From Clostridiales bacterium (GTDB lineage Bacteria > Bacillota > Clostridia > TANB77 > CAG-508): a stretch of 61,764 nucleotides of DNA. Under the pieces are notes generated by a model, which saw only the letters and a program-made list of their open reading frames with translations, was not told the DNA's origin and did not search any database. Below, piece after piece: positions 47,501 through 54,975 of the stretch (its first letter is position 1; every line of letters begins with the position of its first letter). The stretch spans positions 1-61,764 of the forward strand of contig SFKP01000006.1 in assembly GCA_004553715.1 (NCBI GenBank), read 5' to 3'. Both the position numbers and the translations under genes were made by a program.

Positions 47501-47650
47501 TATTTAGTAACAGATGCGCCAACAAGTAATAATACGGTACAACTAAACTTAAAAGAAAATTTAGTGACAGGAACCTATAAATTAGTATTTAAACTATATG
47601 ACGGGGAAAACTATATAGGAGCAACTTATGAATATTTTATTGTAAAATAA
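41447..47650 (+). CDS. C-terminal part of the giant secreted beta-solenoid-like protein
   Basis: Continues the protein above; in-frame coding reaches back to about 41426, and the GTG at 41447 has no binding site. Residues from about 840 (43960 onwards) consist of short repeats of the type SNIYGGGNxAxVxxTNxxxxGG, each about 22 residues, expected to stack into a beta-solenoid. Flanking parts include Ig-like segments (YTYRWYINNVLDES) and a pectin-lyase-like start (VDYTNGRDNYNTGLTPQSPV). The C-terminal 700 residues are beta-rich (ITLTASKYATLGTHELVLDG). No LPxTG, S-layer or membrane anchor at the end (EYFIVK). Likely a secreted or surface fibre/adhesin; function inferred. Confidence 0.75.
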   Translation: MWPTNCLYTGSIISRGFIGPIFAYLRNATSFTSTSNYPILWNGNDAGTLTTNCYYSAYYVGEDSINANSSANSITSGTSDLYISETGMEAVQGINKGTYISDISSRLSSFNNYAGDRYINWQYSGGTFYLVPKFETSINSTNKPTYTAVVNSSYGSQQYTYRWYINNVLDESITGNSITKEADVENSYVIDVLVSDGNYYALASVTIPRLTIEIEFDIDEANDKVTGTVTSDYTIINQENYIFQWYTIDAAGISLEEIEGETSRVLVNLEDGVEYKLIATNKNTMSTVEGSFIYGTRTVIYVDYTNGRDNYNTGLTPQSPVSTLSAAYGKLSYTGTINTNIIVIMGTYSSSFLNNASSTTYNKNVTFTGIYDNVNYNGVLYFERYSSTYPYKYLTADTGFQHLTLRSSSSNLYLYLQGYDLVMGEGIIMTGYASADTNQGLITGSAPAFHIFAGWLQYNYATLPRNNTKIVIKSGAYGRIVLGGSPGGMDVSALEQTTSRNFTGSSFDDMFNVTVDIDIKNSTKGNYAYDVNLLVGGSACGNTYANITENIKAGSIGRILGASLGDTDRPSNWDYPINTHIGTSTINVTGGTINELYGACLGRNMNALTGSSSLICDSYFYGDIFINITGGTITGNIYGAGAGGVTGYHENSSDIYKSYGKDIETSVNINISGGTIEGDIYGGGYGYTEYLTESVTASDAGALYGDSYIRITNSPTINGDIYGAGCGYNFSSKPNIAQMIGESNIEISGTPTISGMIFGAGAGVSGYANMAKLTGNSNITSEANLITNMYGGGNIAKTVGTTNININSGTYTGSIYGGGDIGVVEGTSYVYINSVEANNIFGGGNQASVTTTNIYNKGGIVSNIYGGGNKANVNTTNIYLQGGKASNIFGGSNQSGTVTSSNIYASSGTATNIYGGNNQGGTTTNSNIVINNGTIQNIYGGNNQGGITNNPNINIIGGIISNIYGGGNRATVPTTNVQISGGNIQNVFGGGNAASVDNNTNVNITGGTINLNIYGGGNEGIVNGNTNVKIKDAVIGGSAYAGGNGVMAIVNGNTNITISGRTIIGNEQNAVSAQKGSVFGGGNAAATGIEANNNSTSTVNIVGATIYGNVYGGANTSVVYGYTDLNIGHDAVQDSTLTLDDIYIRGTIFGGGEANASGSEVYDYSFISVTQGIDININGNGHTKFETEGSIFGSGNASSTTGDSTILIKNYGTKDNPCRNISIQRATTVTMDNSCLALFGATDRTNEYSSVKFSLSRIDELKIKNGSIIFLECGANLLKKLSSLVDINGNEEIATVTIDETTGETTKNVDNRIYLYEGKNFNVALEENVNENDTLCGDVDGMTFLGLYNNSNNPATSTGFYHYSFENGDKITNMGTFRTNSYVKGAHKTDHDITVDGFYTNYNDKDNEGFIKTGYVGVTPADDTYYMWIVGEAINVRTYHITLTASKYATLGTHELVLDGFSIPNTKFILQGFSSGLNEDISLIDNSQIEAISQDEDIANTMFGLSMRSGKNGWRTDNKTSFYTTSGGTYNGNNYYVSDNSITTPTLVFCLYHSQNLNLEQELGEVTVRFQVLAPIDDLTEEISYIDIIIDMNTLLNQDSFYEAAITPGEEFELFTTTETNITENSMFSTYYSLLYNNFSESDYYADYTSYKRVLVSRDSNDLPYVFKANTKIIMLDMVTNKHYYYIVTSQDETNNIYMYELNKFIEIGSIDSGYDEVAASNTYYNSSQDLIYENFIFHVDVSESNIAEEVYNNTLLIELQDSNGETLIGVLNIQRNTIKYSIYKDRNATIDIDITSEDKIYLGDIINLTATTNFTQNVLSSKTIYDTRFFNSKMGIQISIFDINGNQLNSDTLLGINFEYDGAIYYPRIDGTTRIKIADRVSNVLSKIKINTINNTKLATGDYTIKVETFGSPDGIYYGLETSSYDETQITIINGIYGLKATTDNNSKIIDKTTGKTLNDNNIINVKLEYSSALNTPIIMMELQRRDYTSEISLNYEAVDLANYTETQLTSGYNQYEYLVTDAPTSNNTVQLNLKENLVTGTYKLVFKLYDGENYIGATYEYFIVK
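43800..44620 (+). repeat. Degenerate tandem repeats coding for GGGN solenoid coils
   Basis: Units of roughly 60-72 bp with the core ATATATGGAGGAGGAAA/ATATTTGGCGGAGGAAAT recur at least ten times. They code for (N/S)I(Y/F)GG(G/N)N followed by a variable stretch and GG. The copies are diverged but would still allow slippage or recombination. Confidence 0.8.
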
Positions 47651-47705
47651 TTAGATAATGTAAAGTAATTTGTGAAATCACTAAAAATCACATTGAGAGG
47701 AAAAT

Positions 47706-48290
47706 ATGAAAAAACAATATATAGAAAAAAAGACAAATAGAGATAAAAAGCATACACAACTTATAAGAGGAATTATATATGCAATTATAATAATTATTAT
47801 CTATAATATGCTCATAATTAGTATTTCTGCCATTTTAAACAAAACAGGAAAGTCTATATTTGGGTACAATATGTATATAATCACAACAGACAGTATGAAA
47901 CCAAATATAAATTCTGGAGACATAATTATAATAAACAAAGCAGATAAAGAAAACTTAAAAGTAGGAGATGTAATTACATTTTCACAGCCAGAAGGACTAA
48001 TAACACATAGAATTGTAAAAATAGAAGAAGATGAATATATAACAAAAGGGGATAACAACAATATTGAAGATGAAAAAAAAGTAAAATATGAGCAAATAAA
48101 AGGAAGAAAGGTTATGAAAATACCTTTTTTGGGGAAAGTAGTAATTTTATTACAAGATGAAGTATATATCATAGTCATTATAATTATAGTGCTGTTAATT
48201 TATCTTAATGTGCAAACAAGGGAAGAAAAAGATAGAATAAGGAGAGAGAAGAAGGAAAGAGCAGATGACAAATTCCAAAAGAATAATTAG
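47706..48290 (+). CDS. SipW-type signal peptidase I, active-site residues present
   Basis: 194 residues. N-terminal membrane segment (about 20-45), then the catalytic Ser63 in TTDSMKPNI and His101 in ITHRIVKI, the Ser/His pair of the SipW (ER/archaeal-like, S26B) class, then TKGDNNN and GRKVMKIP and a C-terminal membrane segment. Such peptidases release SipW-dependent fibre proteins. GAGAGGAAAAT precedes the ATG. It follows the giant protein and overlaps the next gene by 26 bases. Confidence 0.88.
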   Translation: MKKQYIEKKTNRDKKHTQLIRGIIYAIIIIIIYNMLIISISAILNKTGKSIFGYNMYIITTDSMKPNINSGDIIIINKADKENLKVGDVITFSQPEGLITHRIVKIEEDEYITKGDNNNIEDEKKVKYEQIKGRKVMKIPFLGKVVILLQDEVYIIVIIIIVLLIYLNVQTREEKDRIRREKKERADDKFQKNN

Positions 48291-48813
48291 AAGAATATTA
48301 AAAAATATTTTAAAAGCAATCATATTATTACTTGTAATATATAATATAGTATATGTTATAGGAAAAGAGTATAATGAAGAATTTAATATTAAACTATTTG
48401 GTATACAAAGTGTAATAATAACAGAAAGAGCTATGGAGCCTGAACTGAAGAAAAATGATATTGCAATTATAAAGAATAGTAAAGAGATAAAAGAGGGAGA
48501 TATAGTTGCATTTTATAAAGATAATACTTTAAAGATAAGGCGAATATATAGAGTTAATAACATAGATTATATTACAAAAGGAGACAATTATTTATATGTT
48601 GATGCAGATGAAATCAGTAAAGAACAGATAGAAGGGAAAGTAATAAACAAAATACGATATATGAGAATATTCTTAAAAATACTGCAATCAAAAGGCTTGA
48701 TGATATTTAACACAATTATATTAGTTATTATTTTCCTATTAAATAGAAGAGTGAATATAAAGCGAAGCAAAAGAAAAAATAAAAAAGTAAATTATCAAAA
48801 TAATTTAAAATAA
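48265..48813 (+). CDS. SipW-type signal peptidase homologue without catalytic residues
   Basis: 182 residues with the same fold signs as its neighbour (membrane segment about 15-33, EGDIVAFY, ITKGDNYL, EGKVINKIRYM, C-terminal membrane segment). The Ser position reads Ala (TERAMEPEL, Ala56) and the His position reads Arg (LKIRRIYRV, about Arg92). Both changes remove catalysis, while the frame is intact, so it is a likely pseudo-enzyme rather than a dying gene. Starts inside the end of the active peptidase gene, so the two are coupled. Confidence 0.82.
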   Translation: MTNSKRIIRRILKNILKAIILLLVIYNIVYVIGKEYNEEFNIKLFGIQSVIITERAMEPELKKNDIAIIKNSKEIKEGDIVAFYKDNTLKIRRIYRVNNIDYITKGDNYLYVDADEISKEQIEGKVINKIRYMRIFLKILQSKGLMIFNTIILVIIFLLNRRVNIKRSKRKNKKVNYQNNLK

Positions 48814-48845
48814 GGAACTGATATAAGTATCAGTTCCTTATTTTA
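48808..48845. terminator. Bidirectional terminator
   Basis: AAATAAGGAACTGATA pairs with TATCAGTTCCTTATTT over TAAG, with A and T runs on both sides. Lies between convergent genes. Confidence 0.9.
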
Positions 48846-48860
48846 AATATAAGATATATA

Positions 48861-49724
48861 TCAGATTAAATTTTTAGTAGTATTATGTGAAACAATAGGT
48901 TTCATTTTAAATATTGTTTTAAAAAAATGAAAATCATCTAATTCATTATATTCTAAGCAGGCCAAATATATATCTAATTCGTTTAAATTCTTACAAGCCG
49001 TAATAACTGCTGGATGCAGGCTATAATTAGAAAATAGTTCTAAACCTAAATCTAAAGCTTTTATAAAAGAGCCATGTTCGCGTTTTCGAACCAAATTAAA
49101 AGCTTCTTTAAAACGCATTATAGAGCTGTAACGGTAATAACCAATAGGTTTTGTATAAACATTGTCAATTACATCTTTAATAGTTTTATATTTATTGGGA
49201 TCATCTATTAACATTTTATTTACATTTTCCATAGTATATGGAAGTACTACTTTTTGTTCTGCCTCAGAAATAAGTAATATGTTTTCTCCATTTGTGTTTT
49301 CACTTTGTTGTTCATTAGAAGATTCATCTAGATAATCATTAAAATTAGACAAGAAACGCTCTAACTTAATGGTGTTTTTAACAATTTTATCTAAGTGGTT
49401 TGAATATAAAAAATTAAAAGTTTTAATCTTTTTTTCATAATCAGGTGCATCTACAATAATAGAATTTATTTTTTTAATTAATTCCTGTATTAAATCAATA
49501 TTAAGATTAGATTTTTTTAGTAAACTTAAGATGCCTGACAAATTCTTAGAAAAATTTTTAGCATTTTCTACACTACTAATGGTTTCGTCTGCAACAACTT
49601 TTTTTAAGACTTTCTGTATATTGCAATTAATAATTTCTTGAGATTTTAAATAATCTGTTAAAAATTTTTCCTCTTTATGTATTTCTAAACCAATATGTTT
49701 TTTGTCTTCTGCTAAATATATCAT
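48861..49724 (-). CDS. Unknown protein with helical N-terminal half
   Basis: 287 residues. The start is the ATG complementary to 49722-49724, six bases after AGGAGG; longer in-frame versions would add a spurious hydrophobic stretch. The first 190 residues are helical, with a Ser/Asn/Glu linker (ESSNEQQSENTNGEN); the C-terminal part (PIGYYRYSSIMRFKEAFNLV ... HPAVITACKNLNELDIYLAC) looks like a compact globular domain. No membrane segment, no catalytic motif, no family recognised. It interrupts the plus-strand surface locus on the opposite strand. Confidence 0.7.
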   Translation of the reverse strand: MIYLAEDKKHIGLEIHKEEKFLTDYLKSQEIINCNIQKVLKKVVADETISSVENAKNFSKNLSGILSLLKKSNLNIDLIQELIKKINSIIVDAPDYEKKIKTFNFLYSNHLDKIVKNTIKLERFLSNFNDYLDESSNEQQSENTNGENILLISEAEQKVVLPYTMENVNKMLIDDPNKYKTIKDVIDNVYTKPIGYYRYSSIMRFKEAFNLVRKREHGSFIKALDLGLELFSNYSLHPAVITACKNLNELDIYLACLEYNELDDFHFFKTIFKMKPIVSHNTTKNLI

Positions 49725-49817
49725 CGATATCCTCCTCATATTAAATATTATAACATTAAACAACAAAAAAACAATAGAAAAGAAAAAAATACTCAAAAAA
49801 AAAGGTTAGGGAAAAAG

Positions 49818-49846
49818 TTGTAAAAATTTGTAAAATAATGTATAAT
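49818..49846 (+). promoter_or_regulatory. Promoter of the CYTH-domain gene
   Basis: TTGTAA (49818-49823) and TATAAT (49841-49846), 17-base spacer, 30 bases before the start. Confidence 0.6.
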
Positions 49847-49876
49847 TATATATGTGGAGTTTTATAGGAGGGATAT

Positions 49877-50481
49877 ATGAATATTGAAAATGAGTTAAAA
49901 TTGATTTCAGCAAATGGAACTATTTCACAAAAAGATAAAGAGAGAATAATAGTTGCATTACACGAGACTGGAATAAAGATTGGAGAATCAACAACTGTTC
50001 AGCAAGAGGATACTTATTTTGATACTAGGAATAACATGCTTGAGAAAAAAGGTAGATCTTTATAAAAAGAACAATTGAAAGAAACACTTCAGAAAGGACA
50101 ACCCAAAAATATGAAATAGAATGTCCAATAGGAGCAAATATTCAAAATATTATTCAAAAAGTAAAAGAAGAACTTTCCTTAGACATTGAATTAACAAGTG
50201 AAACGATATCTAGAACTATTGAAATAATAAGGCTTGAATACGAGATGTTTTTTGATGACACTCCAGTTGTATTCAATCATGATAGATATACAGATAAAGG
50301 AACAGGAGAAAAAGGAGCAGAAATTGAAATAAAATGTCCAGAGAACCCACGACTAGTATCAGGAAAGATAAAAAAGCAATTAAAAGACAAAGGTTTTCAA
50401 TTTATCACTACAGCAAAAAAAGATTTACTGAAAACGGACAAAGGATTGGACGAAAATCCTGGTATATCACCAGAACAATAA
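49877..50481 (+). pseudogene. Frameshifted CYTH-domain protein gene
   Basis: The N-terminal 60 residues (MNIENELKLI ... TYFDTRNNMLEKKGRSL) carry the CYTH opening; after a shift near 50058 the other frame reads IKRTIERNTSERTTQKYEIE and on to GAEIEIKCPE, the second Lys/Glu cluster of the fold. CYTH enzymes act on triphosphates (thiamine triphosphatase, adenylate cyclase class IV). One T missing in GATCTTTATAAA explains the break. The C-terminus ends NPGISPEQ. AGGAGGG precedes the ATG. Confidence 0.8.
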
Positions 50482-50671
50482 AACTTGTATGAAAATTATG
50501 GTAAAAGAATTAAAAAAAACCAGAAAAGAATAGTAAAGAATACCTTTTGTATATTTTGGTTGAAATGAAATCAAAATACAGGAGGTATTTTAATATTTAA
50601 ATTTTTTAACTAAGAAATATTTTTTAAAATTAACTGTATCTACAAAAAACAACAAAAAAAGATATAATATA

Positions 50672-50700
50672 TTGATAAAAATACATATATATGATATAGT
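50672..50700 (+). promoter_or_regulatory. Promoter of the second signal-peptidase cluster
   Basis: TTGATA (50672-50677) and TATAGT (50695-50700), 17-base spacer. Ten plus-strand genes follow with overlaps or gaps of at most about 55 bases, up to 58873. Confidence 0.55.
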
Positions 50701-50749
50701 GTAATCATGAATTTGGACTAATATTTTTATAAGGAAGGATGATTATAAA

Positions 50750-51283
50750 ATGAAAAAAGTAATCTGGAATATATTTATAGTACTATACGCAATAATTGCA
50801 ATATTTGTGACAATATGTCTATTATCTTACAATGAATATAGAATTTCAGAATTTGGAGATTACTCATTAGTAATAATAGATAGCAGAGAATTAGAGCCAG
50901 AATTTGCAAAAGGAGACCTGGTAATCACTGATAGAAGCTATAAAGTAGAAGAAGGACAACAAGTGTTTTTTTATAAAACAAATTTTGGAGAAGTTAGTAT
51001 AAGTGTTGCTGAAATAGCGGAAAGACAAGAATATACAAATGGTGAAGTAACATACGTACTAGAAGGTGACAATATAATTAAAGAAAAAAATATTTTAGGA
51101 GCCGTAGATAAAGTAAAGACAATAAAAAATGCTGGTACAATACTTGGAGTGTTAGAGTCAAAATGGGGCTTTTTAGTATTAATAGTATTGCCTTCTTTAA
51201 TAGCATTTTTATATGAAATAGCTGAATTAATTTCTGATTTAAGAAGTGGTTCAAATAAAAAGGAAAAAAATGAAAAACACTAA
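50750..51283 (+). CDS. SipW-type signal peptidase homologue without catalytic residues
   Basis: 177 residues. N-terminal membrane segment (about 7-27) and C-terminal one (about 144-165) with a peptidase-like core: YSLVIIDSRELEPEFAKGD aligns with the active-site region, but the catalytic Ser position is Glu47, and the THR motif is replaced (EVSISVAEI, Ser at the His position). YVLEGDN stands where active copies have TKGDN. A second pseudo-enzyme in this locus. AAGGAAGGATG precedes the ATG. The next gene starts within its last 14 bases. Confidence 0.78.
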   Translation: MKKVIWNIFIVLYAIIAIFVTICLLSYNEYRISEFGDYSLVIIDSRELEPEFAKGDLVITDRSYKVEEGQQVFFYKTNFGEVSISVAEIAERQEYTNGEVTYVLEGDNIIKEKNILGAVDKVKTIKNAGTILGVLESKWGFLVLIVLPSLIAFLYEIAELISDLRSGSNKKEKNEKH

Positions 51284-51893
51284 AAAAGTATTTATAATAT
51301 TAACTTTATTAATGACAGTATTTACAATATATCAAATAGTAAATACTTATGCACTTTTTGAAAGTAGACTTTCAGGAACTTCTCAAATTCCTGTTGGCAG
51401 GTGGAATATTGATTTAAATGGGAGTGATATTACATCAGGAGTGACGCAAAATTTTTTGATAGATTCATTTAACATTGAACAAAATGAATATATATTGGAA
51501 AATAAAATTGCACCTGGGTTATCGGGATACTTTGAAATTCAAATTCATCCTAAAGATACTCAAGTATCTATAAGGTATGATATAACAATTGATAATTCAA
51601 ATGTAGCTGAACAAAGGATAAAATTAGTATCTGTTACAGAAACAAACAATACTAATAAGATTATAAGAACAGGGCCAAATACATATACAGCAATTATTCC
51701 ATTAGAAAATATAAACACAACATATTTTGATATTGTGAAAACAGCATTTGTTTGGGAAAATAACGAAGAATATAATGAGCAAGATACAGCAATAGGAACT
51801 AAAGATAATCCAAGTATAGCTATACCAATAGCTTTTACAGCTACACAATATACAGGGGAAGAAATAATTGAATATGTAGAGGGAGAAGCATGA
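51270..51893 (+). CDS. Small secreted protein, probable SipW substrate
   Basis: 207 residues. Signal segment MKNTKKVFIILTLLMTVFTI, then TYALFESRLSGTSQIPVGRW, a layout like TasA/camelysin-type precursors cleaved by SipW. The mature part is all beta-like (GYFEIQIHPKDTQVSIRYDI). It shares the IP(V/I)xRWNI phrase with the minus-strand protein at 58883-59485. Start ATG 51270 lies behind AAAAAGGA; a longer in-frame GTG version is less likely. Overlaps the active peptidase gene by 4 bases (ATGA), tying substrate and enzyme. Confidence 0.75.
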   Translation: MKNTKKVFIILTLLMTVFTIYQIVNTYALFESRLSGTSQIPVGRWNIDLNGSDITSGVTQNFLIDSFNIEQNEYILENKIAPGLSGYFEIQIHPKDTQVSIRYDITIDNSNVAEQRIKLVSVTETNNTNKIIRTGPNTYTAIIPLENINTTYFDIVKTAFVWENNEEYNEQDTAIGTKDNPSIAIPIAFTATQYTGEEIIEYVEGEA

Positions 51894-52429
51894 GCAAAAC
51901 TTTAGAAAAAATATTTTCAAAAATATTAAATGTATTACTTACAATAATACTGTTAGCACTAGCAATTCTCATATATAACTATGTACAGATAACTGTTTTA
52001 AAAAAAGATTATACAAATATATTTGGTTATACTGCTTTTCAAGTTGTAAGTGGAAGTATGGAAGAAACTATAAAAGTAGGAGATATTATAATAGCAAAAT
52101 TAAAATATAATCAACCACTAAAACATGGAGATATTATAGTATTTAAACAAGATGAAAACATTATTACACATCGAATTATAGAAATGGGCGATGGTAAAAT
52201 AATTACAAAAGGAGATGCAAACAATACTACAGATAATCCAATTACTAGAAGTGAAGTAATTGGCAAGGTAATAAAAATTATTCCAAATATTGCAATCTGG
52301 AAAAAGGTTTTTACTTCTCCAAAAGTTATTATATCTGTTATAACAACCATTATTTTCTTTGGGATTGCTTTTTCATTTAAAGAAAAAAACCAATGTAAAG
52401 AAAAAGAGGAAGATAAAGATAATGTTTGA
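51890..52429 (+). CDS. sipW: SipW-type signal peptidase I, active-site residues present
   Basis: 179 residues. Membrane segment about 12-33, catalytic Ser56 in VVSGSMEETI, His94 in IITHRIIEM, then TKGDANNTTDNP and GKVIKIIP, and a C-terminal membrane segment (about 147-167). The SGSM form is the best SipW match of the five. Translation is coupled at both ends: it overlaps the substrate-like gene before it by 4 bases and the one after it by 8. It probably processes its immediate neighbours. Confidence 0.9.
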   Translation: MSKTLEKIFSKILNVLLTIILLALAILIYNYVQITVLKKDYTNIFGYTAFQVVSGSMEETIKVGDIIIAKLKYNQPLKHGDIIVFKQDENIITHRIIEMGDGKIITKGDANNTTDNPITRSEVIGKVIKIIPNIAIWKKVFTSPKVIISVITTIIFFGIAFSFKEKNQCKEKEEDKDNV

Positions 52430-52994
52430 TAGAAAAAGAATTATTATAATTGTTAAATTCCTAATTACATTACTAACACTAATATTAATATTAATGTTAA
52501 TATGTAGAACTTTGGCAAAATATGAAACAACAGCGACAACAGATGCAAATATACAGGCGGCATTTTATTTGTTAAAAGATGACTATCAAACTATGACTGT
52601 AAATTTGGCAGAAATGCAACCTAGGGATGAAGCATATTCTTATACATTTTCTGTAGCAAATAATGATGGTACCAAAAGGACAGAAACATCTTTAGAGTAT
52701 GATTTACAAATGAGGGCAACAACAAATTTACCATTAAGATATAAACTATATTTAAATGGGATAGAAATTAATATAATTACAAACTCGGAAACCATAATAG
52801 ATGAATATGGAACATATTTTCGAGTTTTTAGTACAGATACGAAGATGTTTGGGCACACAGAGAATGAAACAAATATATATAATTTGGTCATCGAATTCCC
52901 TTTAGAATATAAACAAACAATAGAGTATCAGGATGTTATAGAAGGAATAGAAATAACAGTTAATTCAAGACAAATGATTAATGAAGGGGCATAA
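52422..52994 (+). CDS. Small secreted protein, probable SipW substrate
   Basis: 190 residues starting MFDRKRIIIIVKFLITLLTL. After the hydrophobic segment comes LAKYETTATTDANIQAAFYL, like the A(K/R)Yxxx region seen just after the cleavage site in related fibre proteins. Beta-rich mature part (YSYTFSVANNDGTKRTETSL). Start set by AGGAAG eight bases upstream. It overlaps the peptidase gene before it and ends 2 bases before the next gene. Confidence 0.7.
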   Translation: MFDRKRIIIIVKFLITLLTLILILMLICRTLAKYETTATTDANIQAAFYLLKDDYQTMTVNLAEMQPRDEAYSYTFSVANNDGTKRTETSLEYDLQMRATTNLPLRYKLYLNGIEINIITNSETIIDEYGTYFRVFSTDTKMFGHTENETNIYNLVIEFPLEYKQTIEYQDVIEGIEITVNSRQMINEGA

Positions 52995-52996
52995 GA

Positions 52997-53932
52997 ATGA
53001 AAGAGGCAAAAAAAAAGAAATTTAGCAAATTTTATACAAAGCAAATATTAATAATAAGCTGTATTTTTATTAATATAATATTTCTTGCTTCCGTTTTTGG
53101 TAGATATGTATCAAATAATGTTAGAGGCTTTTTTGGTAGAACAAAGGAATTCTATTTTTATAGTGATAAATTAGATACAAACAATCCAAATTATCAAATT
53201 GAAAGCTGGTCAGGGGTTGATGATTATACAATTACTATAAATATGCATAGCTATGAAAACAATCTATTAGAAACAGAGTATGATATAGAATATGATATTT
53301 CTTATACAGCATCAGATAACATTATTTGCCAACTAAGTAAAACCCAAGGAATGATAAGTGCTGACACAAATACAGATTATTTTAATCTTACAATTACACC
53401 AAATGCTATTTTAGAAACAGGTGATAAGGTTTTCGTAGAGATAACAGCACATGCAAGTTCTCCTTATGAAAAAACAATAAAAGGAAAATTTACATTAGTA
53501 GTGGGGCAAGAAAAACTAAGTTATGAAATAATTGATTCTGTAAATAGCCCATATTGTGAATTAAATATTACAAATACACTTTCTTATTACATAGTAAGCC
53601 AAGCTTTTGATACATATTTAAGTGGTGATAAAATAACAAGAGATACATATTTAAATTTAACAGATACCAATAAGGCAAAATGCTATTCAAGCATAGTGAC
53701 ACTAACATTTAATCCAAATGATGTTTTAATAGATAATACCAATAATGCTTATGTTAATGCAATATCAACTACACAAACTCAAAAAAATAATTATACATAT
53801 ATAAACGGAATGACTTTTAAAGTAGATGCACTTTCAAGTCAGAGAATAAGATTTTATAAGACAGATGTATCGAAGGACTACACATATCCAAAAAATAACA
53901 ATACACCAATAATAACATTAACAAACATATAA
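52997..53932 (+). CDS. Secreted protein, probable SipW substrate or fibre component
   Basis: 311 residues. Basic N-terminus and membrane segment (about 16-34), then FGRYVSNNVRGFFGRTKEFY and FYSDKL. The rest is beta-rich (YDIEYDISYTASDNIICQLS; KGKFTLVVGQEKLSYEI). No catalytic motif. AAGGGG precedes the ATG. Member of the tightly packed run 50750-58873. Confidence 0.7.
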   Translation: MKEAKKKKFSKFYTKQILIISCIFINIIFLASVFGRYVSNNVRGFFGRTKEFYFYSDKLDTNNPNYQIESWSGVDDYTITINMHSYENNLLETEYDIEYDISYTASDNIICQLSKTQGMISADTNTDYFNLTITPNAILETGDKVFVEITAHASSPYEKTIKGKFTLVVGQEKLSYEIIDSVNSPYCELNITNTLSYYIVSQAFDTYLSGDKITRDTYLNLTDTNKAKCYSSIVTLTFNPNDVLIDNTNNAYVNAISTTQTQKNNYTYINGMTFKVDALSSQRIRFYKTDVSKDYTYPKNNNTPIITLTNI

Positions 53933-53954
53933 CACTATAAAAGGAGAAATATAT

Positions 53955-54938
53955 ATGAACATAATGAATGAATATCTTAAGATAACTGAAAAATATATAA
54001 CAAAATACTTTAAAGTAATATTAGAAAATAGATTTAATAAAAAGATATCTGATGAATTTATAAAAACATATATAGAAGCAAGATATTATGATATGGAAGA
54101 GTCACAAAGCAGAAATGAGCTAAAGAGTAATATACTAAAAAAAATATATAAAAAGGCGGAACTATTGTTAAATGAATTTCCCAAGCAGGAAGTAATTATT
54201 GAGCAAATTAAAAATTTTTACAAGTATATTCTATATTTTGATAATGTAATACATAAAAAAGATACAGAAAAATTAATTAATGATATATATGAAAAGAAAA
54301 AACAAATTACAAATAAAGTAAACGAAGATTTTGAGCAAACTTTAAGAAATATAGTATCAGAATACAAAGCTTCTATACAAGATTTGCTAACAAAACTTGA
54401 AAGTGGTGAATTCAGCCTAGAAATTAAAAAAATTTCAGACGAAAATCGTCTAGAAGAAATAGTACTAAACCATGATATTAAATTCCCAATGATATATAGT
54501 AATGAAGCTATACAGAAAGCTTTTGAAACAGACATTATTAAGGAGGATATGCAAGCTGTAGAATATTATTTAGTAATATATAAAATACTTAAAAATATTA
54601 TAAATGGAGATATGAAAAAGCAATACATCGTAAGTTTTCAAGCAACCATATTTGATAAAAAACAAAAATTAAAAAGAATAATAGAAATAATAAACAATCA
54701 ATTCATACAAGAAAAAATAACAATTAAAGTCAAGTATATGGATTTTATAAAATATAAGAAAGAGTATAGCAACTTAATTCGAAATGGCTTTAAAATAGCT
54801 GTTTTGATAGATGAAGGTTTTGACATATCAAAACTAAAAGAACTTGAAATTTCAAAATATGTATTAATAAATAAAGATTTAAAAATTTATCCAGAAATAA
54901 TAAAAAGTAAACATTCTTTAAATATAATAGGAATGTAA
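53955..54938 (+). CDS. Unknown partner protein of the McrB-like/DUF2357 module
   Basis: 327 residues, cytoplasmic by composition. Helical first half (FIKTYIEARYYDMEESQSRN; NKVNEDFEQTLRNIVSEYKA), mixed second half ending in IAVLIDEGFDISKLKELEIS and KDLKIYPEIIKS, which could be a Rossmann-like small domain. No catalytic motif. Placed 22 bases after a surface protein gene and 37 before the NTPase gene; the three genes 53955-57651 form a block. I do not recognise the family. AAAGGAGA precedes the ATG. Confidence 0.7.
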   Translation: MNIMNEYLKITEKYITKYFKVILENRFNKKISDEFIKTYIEARYYDMEESQSRNELKSNILKKIYKKAELLLNEFPKQEVIIEQIKNFYKYILYFDNVIHKKDTEKLINDIYEKKKQITNKVNEDFEQTLRNIVSEYKASIQDLLTKLESGEFSLEIKKISDENRLEEIVLNHDIKFPMIYSNEAIQKAFETDIIKEDMQAVEYYLVIYKILKNIINGDMKKQYIVSFQATIFDKKQKLKRIIEIINNQFIQEKITIKVKYMDFIKYKKEYSNLIRNGFKIAVLIDEGFDISKLKELEISKYVLINKDLKIYPEIIKSKHSLNIIGM

Positions 54939-54975
54939 AATAAAAATAAGCTTAAGGAACGAGGAGGAAAACTAG

